Both the position numbers and the translations under genes were made by a program. A stretch of DNA of 64,000 nt from Methylobacterium gossipiicola (GTDB lineage: Bacteria; Pseudomonadota; Alphaproteobacteria; Rhizobiales; Beijerinckiaceae). Below the pieces are notes generated by a model. It made no database searches. It was not told the origin of the DNA and saw only the letters and a list, made by a program, of their open reading frames with translations. The stretch lies in the NCBI RefSeq assembly GCF_900113485.1, contig NZ_FOPM01000006.1:177817-241816 (forward strand). The letters run 5' to 3'. Positions 33,429 through 41,474 of this stretch are shown in pieces (position 1 is the stretch's first letter; each line of letters opens with the position of its first letter).

Positions 33429-34136
33429 GTGACCGCAAGCCCCGCCCGCCCACCGATCCGCTTTCGCGGTCGCTCGTTCATGGCCCTGGTCCTGGCCCCC
33501 GTGCCGCCGGTGTCCGATTGGCTCGCCGAACTCGATGCCCTGGCCAAGCGCTCGCCCGCCTTCTTCGTCGGCCGCCCGGTCATCCTGGAGATCTCGGGGG
33601 CCGCCCTCGACCGCGAGGGCCTGCGCGCCCTCGTGGCGGAACTGTCGGACCGCAGCGTCACCGTGATGGGCATCGAGGGCGCCGGCCCCGGCCTGCTCGG
33701 CGACGGCCTGCCGCCGCCGCTGGCGGGGGGACGGCCCGTGGAGGAGGTCGCGGCCCCGGAGGAGGCCCCCGAGGCACGGGTATCCGTGAGTCAGGCGCCG
33801 GCGCCGGCTCGCTCCCTCATCCTCGACGCCCCCGTGCGCTCGGGACAGACGGTACTGCATCTCGACGGCGACATCACCGTCATGGGCTCGGTGGCATCGG
33901 GCGCCGAGGTGATCGCCGGGGGCTCGCTCCACGTCTACGGCGCCCTGCGGGGCCGGGCCATCGCGGGGGCGGCGGGCAATCCGGAGGCCCGCATCACCTG
34001 CCGCAAATTCGAGCCCGAACTCATCGCCATCGACGGGCTCTACCGCACGGCCGACGATCTCGGCCCGGTCCAGCGCGGCCTGCCGGCTCAGGTCCGTCTG
34101 GAAGGCGACGCCATCAAGGTCGCGGCGCTGGAGTAA
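33429..34136 (+). CDS. minC: Septum-site inhibitor MinC, first of two tandem copies
   Basis: 235 residues from a GTG at 33429, with GGAAGA upstream. The N-terminal domain (residues 1-100) begins with IRFRGRSFMALVLAP and ends before a proline/alanine/glutamate linker. The C-terminal beta-helix domain is complete: PVRSGQTVLHLDGDITVMG, VASGAEVIAGGSLHVYGAL, RGRAIAGAAGN and CRKFEPELIAIDG. These residues dimerise and bind MinD, and the RSGQ motif is implicated in the FtsZ/MinD interaction. The linker is longer than in the second copy. This gene is 320 bp upstream of minC copy 2 on the same strand. It may act as a second inhibitor with different N-terminal specificity. Confidence 0.88.
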   Translation: MTASPARPPIRFRGRSFMALVLAPVPPVSDWLAELDALAKRSPAFFVGRPVILEISGAALDREGLRALVAELSDRSVTVMGIEGAGPGLLGDGLPPPLAGGRPVEEVAAPEEAPEARVSVSQAPAPARSLILDAPVRSGQTVLHLDGDITVMGSVASGAEVIAGGSLHVYGALRGRAIAGAAGNPEARITCRKFEPELIAIDGLYRTADDLGPVQRGLPAQVRLEGDAIKVAALE

Positions 34137-34456
34137 GGGTTCTCCCGAAGCATCCGCCGCGCCATCGGCCCTCGAGACGAGAACCGTCCAGGGGCGGGCG
34201 TTTTGCGCGGTACGCGAACAGCCCCCCCCGGACGGGGGGAAGCGCGGCGTCCGCGTGACAGGCGCCCTGATGATCGTGCCGGTTCCCGATCACCCTCCGC
34301 TGCGCTCCGGACCTTCGGGGAAAAGGCCCCCGGCGGGCACGCGCGGGATCATGGAATCCCAGGATGGGAGCGAACTTTCGTCCTTTGACCACGGGCCGTT
34401 AACCAAGCGGTAACCATACCGGGCATCAATGGTCTGGTAAGGAATCGCGAGACGCC
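34137..34456. other. Intergenic region between the two minC copies
   Basis: 320 bp without a supported gene. A TTGACC at 34385 and TAACC-rich sequence up to 34416 could form part of a promoter for the minC copy 2-minD-minE unit, but the spacing is not canonical. A G/C run (about 34213-34230) carries a possible hairpin CCCCCCCCGG/CCGGGGGG-like sequence. No repeats in common with the upstream minC region were noticed. Confidence 0.35.
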
Positions 34457-35158
34457 GTGACCAGCGCCCCCACTCCCCGCCGATCCGTCGAACTCCGTGG
34501 CCGGGCCTTCAAGGCCCTCGTCCTGGCCCCGGAGACGCCGCTTCCCGATTGGTTCGCCGATCTGGACGAGGCCCTGAAGCGCTCGCCGACGCTGTTCGAC
34601 GGGCGCGCCCTGATCCTCGACGTCGCGGCGCTGGCGCCGGACGCCCACGGCCTCGACACCCTGCTGTCCGACCTCGGCAGCCGCCGCATTCGCATCCTCG
34701 GCATCGAGGGTTCGGAACTTCCCCTCGTCGGTCCGGGGCGCCCGCCCTGGCTCAGCGCGGGACGCCCGGTCTCGACCATCGAGATCCCCACCGTGCCGGC
34801 GGAGCCGCCGACGCCGCCTGAGCCCGCCACCACGTCCCTCACCATCGAGGGGTCGGTGCGGTCGGGTCAGTCCATCGTCCACCCCACCGGCGACGTCACC
34901 GTGATGGGCTCGGTCTCCTCGGGGGCCGAGATCCTCGCCGGCGGGTCCATCCACGTCTACGGCGCCCTGCGGGGGCGCGCCATCGCCGGCGCCGCCCGCA
35001 ACCCCCGCGCCCGCATCTGCTGCCGCAAGTTCGAGCCCGAACTCCTCGGCATCGACCGCCTCGTCCGCACGGCCGAGGACATGGGCACCCACTTGCGCGG
35101 CCAAGCCGTGCAGATCTGGCTCGATGGCGGCGCCATCAAATTCGCATCCTTGGATTGA
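34457..35158 (+). CDS. minC: Septum-site inhibitor MinC, second of two tandem copies
   Basis: 233 residues from a GTG at 34457. N-terminal domain: VELRGRAFKALVLAPETPLPDW, the same start pattern as copy 1. The C-terminal domain, SVRSGQSIVHPTGDVTVMG through GAEILAGGSIHVYGALRG and CRKFEPELLGIDRL, is very similar to copy 1. The N-terminal and linker regions have diverged more. It is followed by minD after 14 nt, which marks it as the canonical minC of the minCDE operon. MinC in complex with MinD blocks FtsZ assembly near the poles. Confidence 0.92.
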   Translation: MTSAPTPRRSVELRGRAFKALVLAPETPLPDWFADLDEALKRSPTLFDGRALILDVAALAPDAHGLDTLLSDLGSRRIRILGIEGSELPLVGPGRPPWLSAGRPVSTIEIPTVPAEPPTPPEPATTSLTIEGSVRSGQSIVHPTGDVTVMGSVSSGAEILAGGSIHVYGALRGRAIAGAARNPRARICCRKFEPELLGIDRLVRTAEDMGTHLRGQAVQIWLDGGAIKFASLD

Positions 35159-35172
35159 GGGAAACCACTCGT

Positions 35173-35988
35173 ATGGCCAAGATTCTGGTCGTGACATCAG
35201 GCAAGGGCGGCGTCGGCAAGACGACGACGACGGCGGCCCTCGGTGCGGCGCTCGCGCAGGCGGGCCAAAGCGTGGCGGTGGTCGATTTCGATGTCGGCCT
35301 GCGCAACCTCGACCTCGTGATGGGCGCCGAGCGCCGCGTGGTCTACGACCTCATCAACGTGGTCAACGGCGACGCCAAGCTCAACCAGGCCCTCATCCGC
35401 GACAAGCGCCTGGAGAACCTCTCCCTGCTGCCCGCCTCGCAGACCCGCGACAAGGACGCGCTCACGGACGAGGGCGTGGCCCGCGTCATGGAGGAACTCC
35501 GCGAAAAGTTCGACTGGGTGATCTGCGATTCGCCCGCCGGCATCGAGCGCGGCGCGACGCTCGCCATGCGCCACGCCGATCTCGCCGTGGTGGTGACCAA
35601 CCCCGAGGTGTCCTCGGTGCGCGATTCCGACCGGATCATCGGCCTGCTCGACTCGAAGACCGTCAAGGCAGAGCGCGGCGAGACCATGGAGAAGCACCTC
35701 ATCCTCACCCGCTACGACCCCGCCCGGGCCGACCGCGGCGACATGCTCAAGATCGACGACGTGCTCGAGATCCTGTCGATCCCGCTGCTCGCCATCATCC
35801 CCGAGAGCATGGAAGTGCTGCGCGCCTCCAACGTCGGCTGCCCCGTCACCCTCAACAATCCGCTCTGCGCCCCGTCGCGCGCCTACATCGACGCGGTCCG
35901 CCGCCTCAAGGGCGACACGGTGCCGATGGCGGTCCCTTCGGACAAGAAATCCCTGCTCAACAAACTGTTCACCCGGAGGGCGGCATGA
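35173..35988 (+). CDS. minD: Septum-site determining ATPase MinD
   Basis: 271 residues from the ATG at 35173; an in-frame start 18 nt earlier is less likely. KGGVGKTTT at residues 11-19 is the deviant Walker A with Lys11 that MinD uses to dimerise on ATP. Walker B/A' positions are in VAVVDFDVGLRNLDLVMG and DWVICDSPAGIE. The C-terminal SLLNKLF helix is the amphipathic membrane-targeting sequence. The stop codon overlaps the start of minE by 4 nt. MinD recruits MinC to the membrane and is released by MinE. Both flanking min genes and the length (about 270) are typical. Confidence 0.97.
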   Translation: MAKILVVTSGKGGVGKTTTTAALGAALAQAGQSVAVVDFDVGLRNLDLVMGAERRVVYDLINVVNGDAKLNQALIRDKRLENLSLLPASQTRDKDALTDEGVARVMEELREKFDWVICDSPAGIERGATLAMRHADLAVVVTNPEVSSVRDSDRIIGLLDSKTVKAERGETMEKHLILTRYDPARADRGDMLKIDDVLEILSIPLLAIIPESMEVLRASNVGCPVTLNNPLCAPSRAYIDAVRRLKGDTVPMAVPSDKKSLLNKLFTRRAA

Positions 35989-36254
35989 GTCTGCGTAAGA
36001 TGTTCAACCGGCGCGGGTCCGCGCCGGTGGCCCGTGACCGCCTGCAGCTCATCCTCGCGCATGAGCGCGGGAATGCCGGCGGCTCCGATCTGGTCATGGT
36101 CCTGCGCGAGGAAATTCTTGCGGTCATCGCCAAGCACGTGGTGGTGGAACAGGACCGGGTGCAGATCCGCCTGGACCGCGGCAAGGACGTCTCGACCCTC
36201 GGCGTCGACATCGAGCTGCCCGTCCCCCTCGTCCCCCGGCGTCAGGCCGCTTGA
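35985..36254 (+). CDS. minE: Cell division topological specificity factor MinE
   Basis: 89 residues; the ATG overlaps the minD stop by 4 nt. The N-terminal MSLRKMFN forms the membrane/anti-MinCD part, with APVARDRLQLILAHERG as the contact helix for MinD. The C-terminal topological-specificity domain includes LREEILAVIAKHVVVEQDRVQIRLD and STLGVDIELPVP. MinE stimulates the MinD ATPase and drives pole-to-pole or membrane oscillation that positions the septum. A hairpin 25 nt downstream (36279-36308) may terminate the operon before the 42-residue ORF. Confidence 0.96.
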   Translation: MSLRKMFNRRGSAPVARDRLQLILAHERGNAGGSDLVMVLREEILAVIAKHVVVEQDRVQIRLDRGKDVSTLGVDIELPVPLVPRRQAA

Positions 36255-36278
36255 GCCGGCACCGGATGAACCCAACAC

Positions 36279-36308
36279 CCGCGCGGGAGACGCATCCATC
36301 CCGCGCGG
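36279..36308 (+). terminator. Hairpin downstream of minE
   Basis: CCGCGCGGGA pairs with TCCCGCGCGG (10 bp) around a 10-nt loop. It lies 25 nt after the minE stop. There is no T-run. Confidence 0.5.
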
Positions 36309-36453
36309 CGAAGCCCTTCCAGGCGCCCGCGCACCGGCTCGGCCTCGAAACCCGCGCTCCGTCGGCCAGGCGCGACGGAACAGGGATCGGCGCCCGCGTG
36401 TTGATTGGTGAAGCTGCGCCGTTCTTGTCGGTGCCCCACACCAGGAGACAGCC

Positions 36454-36582
36454 ATGAGTTTGATCGGACGCCTCGTCACCAAGATCCTCGGCAACGAGGA
36501 CCGCCCCGTGGTGCGCGACGAGCGCAACTACGAATCGAGCAGCCCCATCGGCCGGCTCGTGACCAAGATTCTCCGCAAGTAA
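36454..36582 (+). CDS. 42-residue microprotein with duplicated amphipathic segment
   Basis: 42 residues preceded by AGGAGA 6 nt upstream of the ATG, a very good ribosome-binding site. The peptide is a duplication: IGRLVTKIL at residues 4-12 and again at residues 33-41, joined by a polar 20-residue middle with GNEDRPVVRDERNYESS. Each repeat would be an amphipathic helix with Lys and Arg on one face, similar in type to the membrane-targeting helices of MinD or small membrane-associated regulators. It lies 199 nt behind minE, possibly with its own promoter. No family is recognised. Function at the membrane or as a peptide regulator of the Min system is inferred from sequence form and location only. 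Confidence 0.65.
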   Translation: MSLIGRLVTKILGNEDRPVVRDERNYESSSPIGRLVTKILRK

Positions 36583-36724
36583 GCCTCCCGCCCGGCGGCG
36601 CCGCGGGTCCCTTCAGGATCGCGGCGCTGCCCCCAGGCGGGGCCGAAGGCTGGAGCCTCAGACACATTCGAAGGCCGGGCGCGGATTCGATCCCCCGGCC
36701 GGCCCCACGCGAGGATCCGCGAGG

Positions 36725-36940
36725 CTATTGCTGCGCGCGTTTGATGATCGCTTGCAGGGCTCGGGCCACGGGCTCCGAGACGTTCTTGCGGTACTTGCGG
36801 TGGACGAGCTGACCGTTGTGATAAATGTCGTGCTCGACGTAGAGTTTGTCGCCGTCCCAGCGGACGATATTGTCGGTCTCGGTGGTCTCTTCGACGCCGA
36901 GATCCTCGCGGAAGGTCACGCCACCGGCTTGCGCAAACAT
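36725..36940 (-). CDS. 71-residue hypothetical protein
   Basis: 71 residues with AGGA 6 nt before the ATG. The sequence is hydrophilic and beta/alpha-like (FREDLGVEETTETDNIVRWD, KLYVEHDIYHNGQLVHRKYRK, SEPVARALQAIIKRAQQ). The C-terminal helix is amphipathic and basic. No signal peptide, cysteine motif or known domain. It is a single gene between the 42-residue microprotein and the ComEA-like gene, on the opposite strand to the former. The composition and start site make it a credible conserved small protein, but the function is unknown. Confidence 0.65.
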   Translation of the reverse strand: MFAQAGGVTFREDLGVEETTETDNIVRWDGDKLYVEHDIYHNGQLVHRKYRKNVSEPVARALQAIIKRAQQ

Positions 36941-37141
36941 GGTCGGTCCTGGGCTTCGATACGGCTGGCGTCGCCGCGCTTCACTGTAGGCACCCTGGAC
37001 GCCGGGCGCTAGAGCGATCCGTGCCGAAGCGGTGGCCGGCTCGGCGCGAGAGAACGCACCAAACCAATGGGTTAGACGCCCGGGCGATGGCGACGCGGCC
37101 GCGAATGGCGGAGGCCCCCACCAGCCCCGCCCTCGCCCGCC

Positions 37142-37717
37142 TCAACGCACCGTGACCTGATCCTTGATCCGCTCGTAGGTCGCCCGGTTCAGGACCCGCT
37201 TCGACAGCAATTGATCGACGGACGCGTAGGGACGCTTCTGGACGATGGAGCGCCCGATCATCCCGCCCCCCTTGAGGCGGTTGAGGTCGGCGACGCTGGC
37301 GGTGTTGAGATCGACGATGGCCATGGCACGGGGCCCGGCATTGTCGGCGGCGGCGTCCGCCGCATCCTCCGGGGCGGGCGGCGGCGCGGTCTCTCGCGGC
37401 GCGGCCACGGGCGGGGGAGACGGTGGCTCCGGAATCGGCGCGGCGGAAACCTGCGGCGCCGGGGCCGGGGCCGGTACGGCCGGGGTCTGCGCCAGGGGCG
37501 CGGGCGGCACCTCGGCCGGAGGTTTCGGCGGGGCGGGCGGCGGGGCCGGAACCGGGGCGAGATCGACCCGGCGCACGGGGCGCGCCGGCTCGCCGACCAC
37601 GGCGACCGGCTCAGACTCGGCGGACCGGGGCAGCCAGTAGAATTGAATCAGGCTCGTAAGCCCCGCCGCCACGATGAAAAGGAGCGCGACCCGCAGGAAA
37701 GCTGAACCGCTGAGCAT
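37142..37717 (-). CDS. Membrane-anchored ComEA-like helix-hairpin-helix protein
   Basis: 191 residues. Residues 5-28 (SAFLRVALLFIVAAGLTSLIQFYW) form an N-terminal membrane anchor. Residues 35-125 are a proline/alanine-rich periplasmic linker. The C-terminal 60 residues, IVDLNTASVADLNRLKGGGMIG through DQLLSKRVLNRATYERIKDQV, form a helix-hairpin-helix domain like that of ComEA, the periplasmic DNA-binding protein of natural transformation. The long linker would let the DNA-binding tip reach across the periplasm. No other competence gene is in the window, so DNA uptake is not established; other HhH proteins with the same layout have unknown roles. Confidence 0.8.
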   Translation of the reverse strand: MLSGSAFLRVALLFIVAAGLTSLIQFYWLPRSAESEPVAVVGEPARPVRRVDLAPVPAPPPAPPKPPAEVPPAPLAQTPAVPAPAPAPQVSAAPIPEPPSPPPVAAPRETAPPPAPEDAADAAADNAGPRAMAIVDLNTASVADLNRLKGGGMIGRSIVQKRPYASVDQLLSKRVLNRATYERIKDQVTVR

Positions 37718-37935
37718 TCGTGGGCGGCCTCGTCGGCGGAACTATACACCGTTGCTTATCATGGGTCTGGAACCAACGTCTCGATACGACGACGGAGCCC
37801 TCGATTCTCCTGTCGATAAGCGGCTCGTTCCCCGGGACGCGATGGCCCCGAAGGCGATCCCGCCCCCCGCCGCGACAGCCCCGCACCACCCGCCGGGCTC
37901 GACGACGGGGACTGCCGCCGCCATGGTCCGCCGCG

Positions 37936-39813
37936 ATGCCAGACCCTCGTCCCGATCCCACCTCCACCTCCGCCCCCGCCGGCTCCCTCGCCGAGCGGTT
38001 CGGAGCCCTGCGCCATCTTCCGGCCCTGGCCCGCCTCGTCTACGCCGCGAGCCCGCGCCTCCTGCCGGTGAGCTTCGGCCTGCGCCTCGCCCGCGCCAGC
38101 CTGCCGGTGCTGATGCTCTACGTCGCCAAGCTCATCCTCGACGCCGTGGTGGCCGAGCATGGCCGCCCGCATGGCGCCGGCCTCGGCCTCGACGCGTGGC
38201 TCACCGATCCGGCCCTGCGGCACCTCGCCGGCCTCGTGCTCCTCGAATTCGCCCTCGCGGTGCTGGCCGATCTCCTCGGCCGGGCGAGCAACCTCGTCGA
38301 CGGGCTGGTGGCCGATCGCTACGCCAACGCGGCGAGCCTGCGGCTCATGCGCCACGCCGCCAGCCTCGACCTCGCGCAGTTCGAGGATGCGGCGGGCCAG
38401 GACCGCCTGGAGCGGGCGCGCCGGCAGGTCACCGGTCGCTCGAACCTGCTATTTCAGCTGTTCGGACAGGGCCAGGACCTCGTCACCCTCGTCGCCTTCG
38501 CCATCGGGCTCGCCGCCTACGCGCCCTGGCTCATCCTCCTCGTGGCCCTCGCCCTGGTGCCGGCCTTCCTCAACGAGAGCTACTTCAACCGCCAGGGCTA
38601 CCGCCTCGCCTGGAGGCGCACGCCGGAGCGGCGCCAGATCGATTACCTGCGCGGCCTCGGCGCCGGGGTCGAATCGGCCAAGGAGGTGAAGCTGTTCGGC
38701 CTCGAGGATTACATCGCGGGCCGTTACGCGGTGCTGGGCGAGAAGCTCATCGCCGACAACCGCGACCTCGCCCTGCGCCGCGCCGCCTGGGGCGGGGGCT
38801 TCGCGGCCCTGGGGAGTCTCGCCTACTACGTCGCCTACGCCACCCTGGTCTGGCGCACGGCGGCCGGGCAGTTCTCCATCGGCGATCTCGCGTTCCTCGC
38901 CGGGTCGTTCCAGCGCCTGCGCGGCCTCATCGAAGGCTTGCTCCAGGGGTTGTCGCAGATCGCCTCCGGGGCGCAGTACCTCGACGACCTCTTCGCGTTC
39001 TTCGCCCTGGTGCCCACGATCCGCTCGTCCCCGAACCCGGTGCCGTTCCCGAGCCCCATGGCCCACGGCATCGTGTTCGAGGATGTCGGCTTTCGCTATC
39101 CCGGCACCGACATCTGGGCCGTGCGCGGCCTCAGCTTCCATCTGCGCGCCGGGGAAGTCCTCGCCCTCGTCGGCGAGAACGGGGCCGGCAAGACCACCCT
39201 CGTCAAGCTCCTCACCCGCCTGTACGACCCCACGGAAGGCCGCGTCCTCCTCGATGGCCGACCGCTTGGCGATTACGACCTCGACGCCCTGCGCGCCCGG
39301 ATCGGCGTGATCTTCCAGGATTTCGTGCGCTTCAACCTCACGGCGGGGCAGAATGTCGCCGTCGGGCGCATCGGGGCGGCGGAGGACGCGGACCGCATCG
39401 TGCGCTCGGCCGAGCGGGGTTTGGCCGATGCCGTCATCGCGCGTCTCCCCCTCGCCTACGACCAGCCGCTCGGCAAGCTGTTCGCCGAGGGCGTCGATCT
39501 CTCCGGCGGGCAGTGGCAGAAGATCGCCTTGAGTCGCGCCTACATGCGCGAGGCCGAGATCCTGGTCCTCGACGAGCCGACGGCGGCCCTCGACGCGCGG
39601 GCCGAGTTCGAGGTGTTCCGCCGCTTTCGCGACCTCGGCCGGGGCCGCACGGCCCTGCTCATCTCGCACCGCTTCTCCACGGTGCGGATGGCCGACCGCA
39701 TCCTCGTGCTGGAGGGCGGCCGCGTGCTCGAATCGGGCACCCACGCGGAGCTGCAGGCGGCGGGCGGCCGCTACGCCGAGTTGTTCGAATTGCAGGCCGC
39801 CGGGTATCGCTGA
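37936..39813 (+). CDS. ABC transporter, fused permease and ATPase (exporter type)
   Basis: 625 residues from the ATG at 37936. The N-terminal part (residues about 20-340) carries six hydrophobic segments of the type I exporter fold (LPVLMLYVAKLILDAVV, LAGLVLLEFALAVLADLLG, VAFAIGLAAYAPWLILLVALALV and others). The C-terminal ATPase domain has Walker A GENGAGKTTLVKLL (about 410-423), Q-loop FQDFVRF, signature LSGGQ (about 522) and Walker B ILVLDEPTAALD (about 541). As a half-size transporter it should work as a homodimer. It is similar in kind to lipid or multidrug exporters, but no substrate can be assigned. It is monocistronic and divergent from the ComEA-like gene. Confidence 0.9.
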   Translation: MPDPRPDPTSTSAPAGSLAERFGALRHLPALARLVYAASPRLLPVSFGLRLARASLPVLMLYVAKLILDAVVAEHGRPHGAGLGLDAWLTDPALRHLAGLVLLEFALAVLADLLGRASNLVDGLVADRYANAASLRLMRHAASLDLAQFEDAAGQDRLERARRQVTGRSNLLFQLFGQGQDLVTLVAFAIGLAAYAPWLILLVALALVPAFLNESYFNRQGYRLAWRRTPERRQIDYLRGLGAGVESAKEVKLFGLEDYIAGRYAVLGEKLIADNRDLALRRAAWGGGFAALGSLAYYVAYATLVWRTAAGQFSIGDLAFLAGSFQRLRGLIEGLLQGLSQIASGAQYLDDLFAFFALVPTIRSSPNPVPFPSPMAHGIVFEDVGFRYPGTDIWAVRGLSFHLRAGEVLALVGENGAGKTTLVKLLTRLYDPTEGRVLLDGRPLGDYDLDALRARIGVIFQDFVRFNLTAGQNVAVGRIGAAEDADRIVRSAERGLADAVIARLPLAYDQPLGKLFAEGVDLSGGQWQKIALSRAYMREAEILVLDEPTAALDARAEFEVFRRFRDLGRGRTALLISHRFSTVRMADRILVLEGGRVLESGTHAELQAAGGRYAELFELQAAGYR

Positions 39814-40160
39814 GACGATCCCGTTCATCGTCTCCGACGGGACGGCAACGAATCGTTGTTGTCTCCGCAGGCTCCCCGCTTCAGGTGCCGCTCGGGCCGC
39901 GCGGGTCTCCTTTCCTGTCATGAGTGGTGCCTGTTATGCTCGAAAGCGATCGCGCGAAGATTGCGAAATGCCCTTCCCGTAAGCCCGAAAGCTCTCATCG
40001 CCCCCGAAACCGAACGGACCGGCCGGGAACGCCTTCAGAGATCTGTGGCCGCGAAGGCACGCCCGGGCCGGAACGGAAGCGTGGCGGGAACGGGCGAACG
40101 GCCAAGCCTGTTCTTCGTGCTAGAACGGTCCCGTGGGGTCGGGCGGTTAGGAAACCAGTG
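39814..40160. other. Intergenic region upstream of the patatin-like gene
   Basis: 347 bp. AT content rises around 39935-39970 (CCTGTTATGCTCGAAAGCGATC). No ORF with coherent codon bias is present on either strand. The final 20 bases hold AGGAAA, the ribosome-binding site of the next gene. No repeat or strong hairpin was seen. Confidence 0.35.
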
Positions 40161-41348
40161 ATGTCTCGTCGTCTCGGATGGTCGCGCGGCGTCCTCGCCC
40201 TGCTCGTGGCCGGGCAGCTCGGCGCCTGCGGCTCGACACCGCGCACGCCCTATACGGCGAGCGAGGCCGCCGCCGCCCAGGTGCCCGGCATGGACCTCTC
40301 CGTGCGCGCCTACGCGGATGCCTCGGAGAAGACCTTCACCGAGATGGCCGCGCGGCCGGAGAACAGAAAGGTGCCGTTCGCCTACCTCGCCCTCTCGGGC
40401 GGCGGCGGCGACGGGGCCTACGGCGCCGGCATCCTCAACGGCTGGACGGAATCCGGCAAGCGCCCGGAATTCTCCCTCGTCTCCGGCGTCTCCACCGGCG
40501 CCCTCATCGCGCCCTTCGCCTTCGTCGGCCCGGAATACGACGCGGTCCTGAAGGACATCTACACCAGCGGCATCGCCTCGACCCTGGTGCAGTCGCCGAG
40601 CGTCACCAACATCCTGTTCGGCTCCGGCCTGTTCGGCGACGGGCGCCTGCGCGACCTCGTGCGCCGCTACGTGACGCCGGACCTCCTCGCGGCGGTGGCC
40701 GCCCAGCACGCCAAGGGCCGCCGTCTCCTCGTGGTGACGACGAACCTCGACTCCCAGCGCGCGGTGATCTGGAACATGGGCGCCATCGCGGCGAGCGGCA
40801 GCCCCACGGCCCTCGACCTGTTCGCCGACGTGCTCACGGCCTCGGCCAGCATCCCGGCGGTGTTCCCGCCCCAGCTCCTCGACGTGCAGGCGGAGGGCCG
40901 CGCCTTCCAGGAAATGCACGTCGACGGCTCCGTGGTGACCCCGGTGTTCACCCTGCCGCAATCGTTCCTCCTACGCGACGGCCGCTTCAAGGCCGGCGCC
41001 AAGTCGGACATCTACGTCATCATCAACGGGCGCCTGGAGCCGGAATTCGACCTCGCCCAGAACAACACCCTGTCGATCGTCGAGCGGTCGTTCACCACGG
41101 CGAGCCGCGCCCGCAGCCGCGCCACCATGGCGACCACCTACGCCTTCTCCCGCGCCAACGGCATCGGCTTCAACCTCACCTACATCGACGAATCGGCCCC
41201 CAACACCACCGCCGCGCGGGGCTTCGACACGGGCTACATGCGCGGCCTCTACGAGGCAGGCTACCGAGCGGGCCGCACGGGCACCTTCTGGCATCGCAAC
41301 GTGCCGACCGCGCCCCTGCTGAAGACCGTGGTGTCCGAGGCGCGGTGA
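40161..41348 (+). CDS. Patatin-like phospholipase lipoprotein
   Basis: 395 residues. The signal peptide ends with lipobox QLGAC, so Cys23 is probably acylated and the protein anchored to the inner or outer membrane. The patatin fold is shown by the oxyanion-hole loop ALSGGGGDGAYGAG (about 77-90), nucleophile elbow GVSTG with Ser111, and the Asp of VDGSV near residue 255, which together form a Ser-Asp dyad. These enzymes release fatty acids from phospholipids. The C-terminal 100 residues have TMATTYAFSRANGIGFNLTYIDES and fit the family. AGGAAA precedes the ATG by 8 nt. No operon partner. Virulence or membrane-remodelling roles known in the family cannot be tested here. Confidence 0.87.
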   Translation: MSRRLGWSRGVLALLVAGQLGACGSTPRTPYTASEAAAAQVPGMDLSVRAYADASEKTFTEMAARPENRKVPFAYLALSGGGGDGAYGAGILNGWTESGKRPEFSLVSGVSTGALIAPFAFVGPEYDAVLKDIYTSGIASTLVQSPSVTNILFGSGLFGDGRLRDLVRRYVTPDLLAAVAAQHAKGRRLLVVTTNLDSQRAVIWNMGAIAASGSPTALDLFADVLTASASIPAVFPPQLLDVQAEGRAFQEMHVDGSVVTPVFTLPQSFLLRDGRFKAGAKSDIYVIINGRLEPEFDLAQNNTLSIVERSFTTASRARSRATMATTYAFSRANGIGFNLTYIDESAPNTTAARGFDTGYMRGLYEAGYRAGRTGTFWHRNVPTAPLLKTVVSEAR

Positions 41349-41360
41349 GCCGAGGGCGGC

Positions 41361-41401
41361 GCGCCACGAGGGTCCCCCCCGCGAGGGCGGCCCTCGTGCG
41401 C
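41361..41401 (+). terminator. Hairpin between the patatin-like and ABC-F genes
   Basis: CACGAGGG (41365-41372) pairs with CCCTCGTG (41391-41398), extended by three further G-C pairs across a one-base bulge. It lies shortly after the patatin-like stop. Confidence 0.45.
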
Positions 41402-41474
41402 CATGGTGCGATGCGGTAGGGAAAGGACTTCCGGGGGGCGTTCCCGTCCACACCCGTCCGACACCGTGGCCCGC

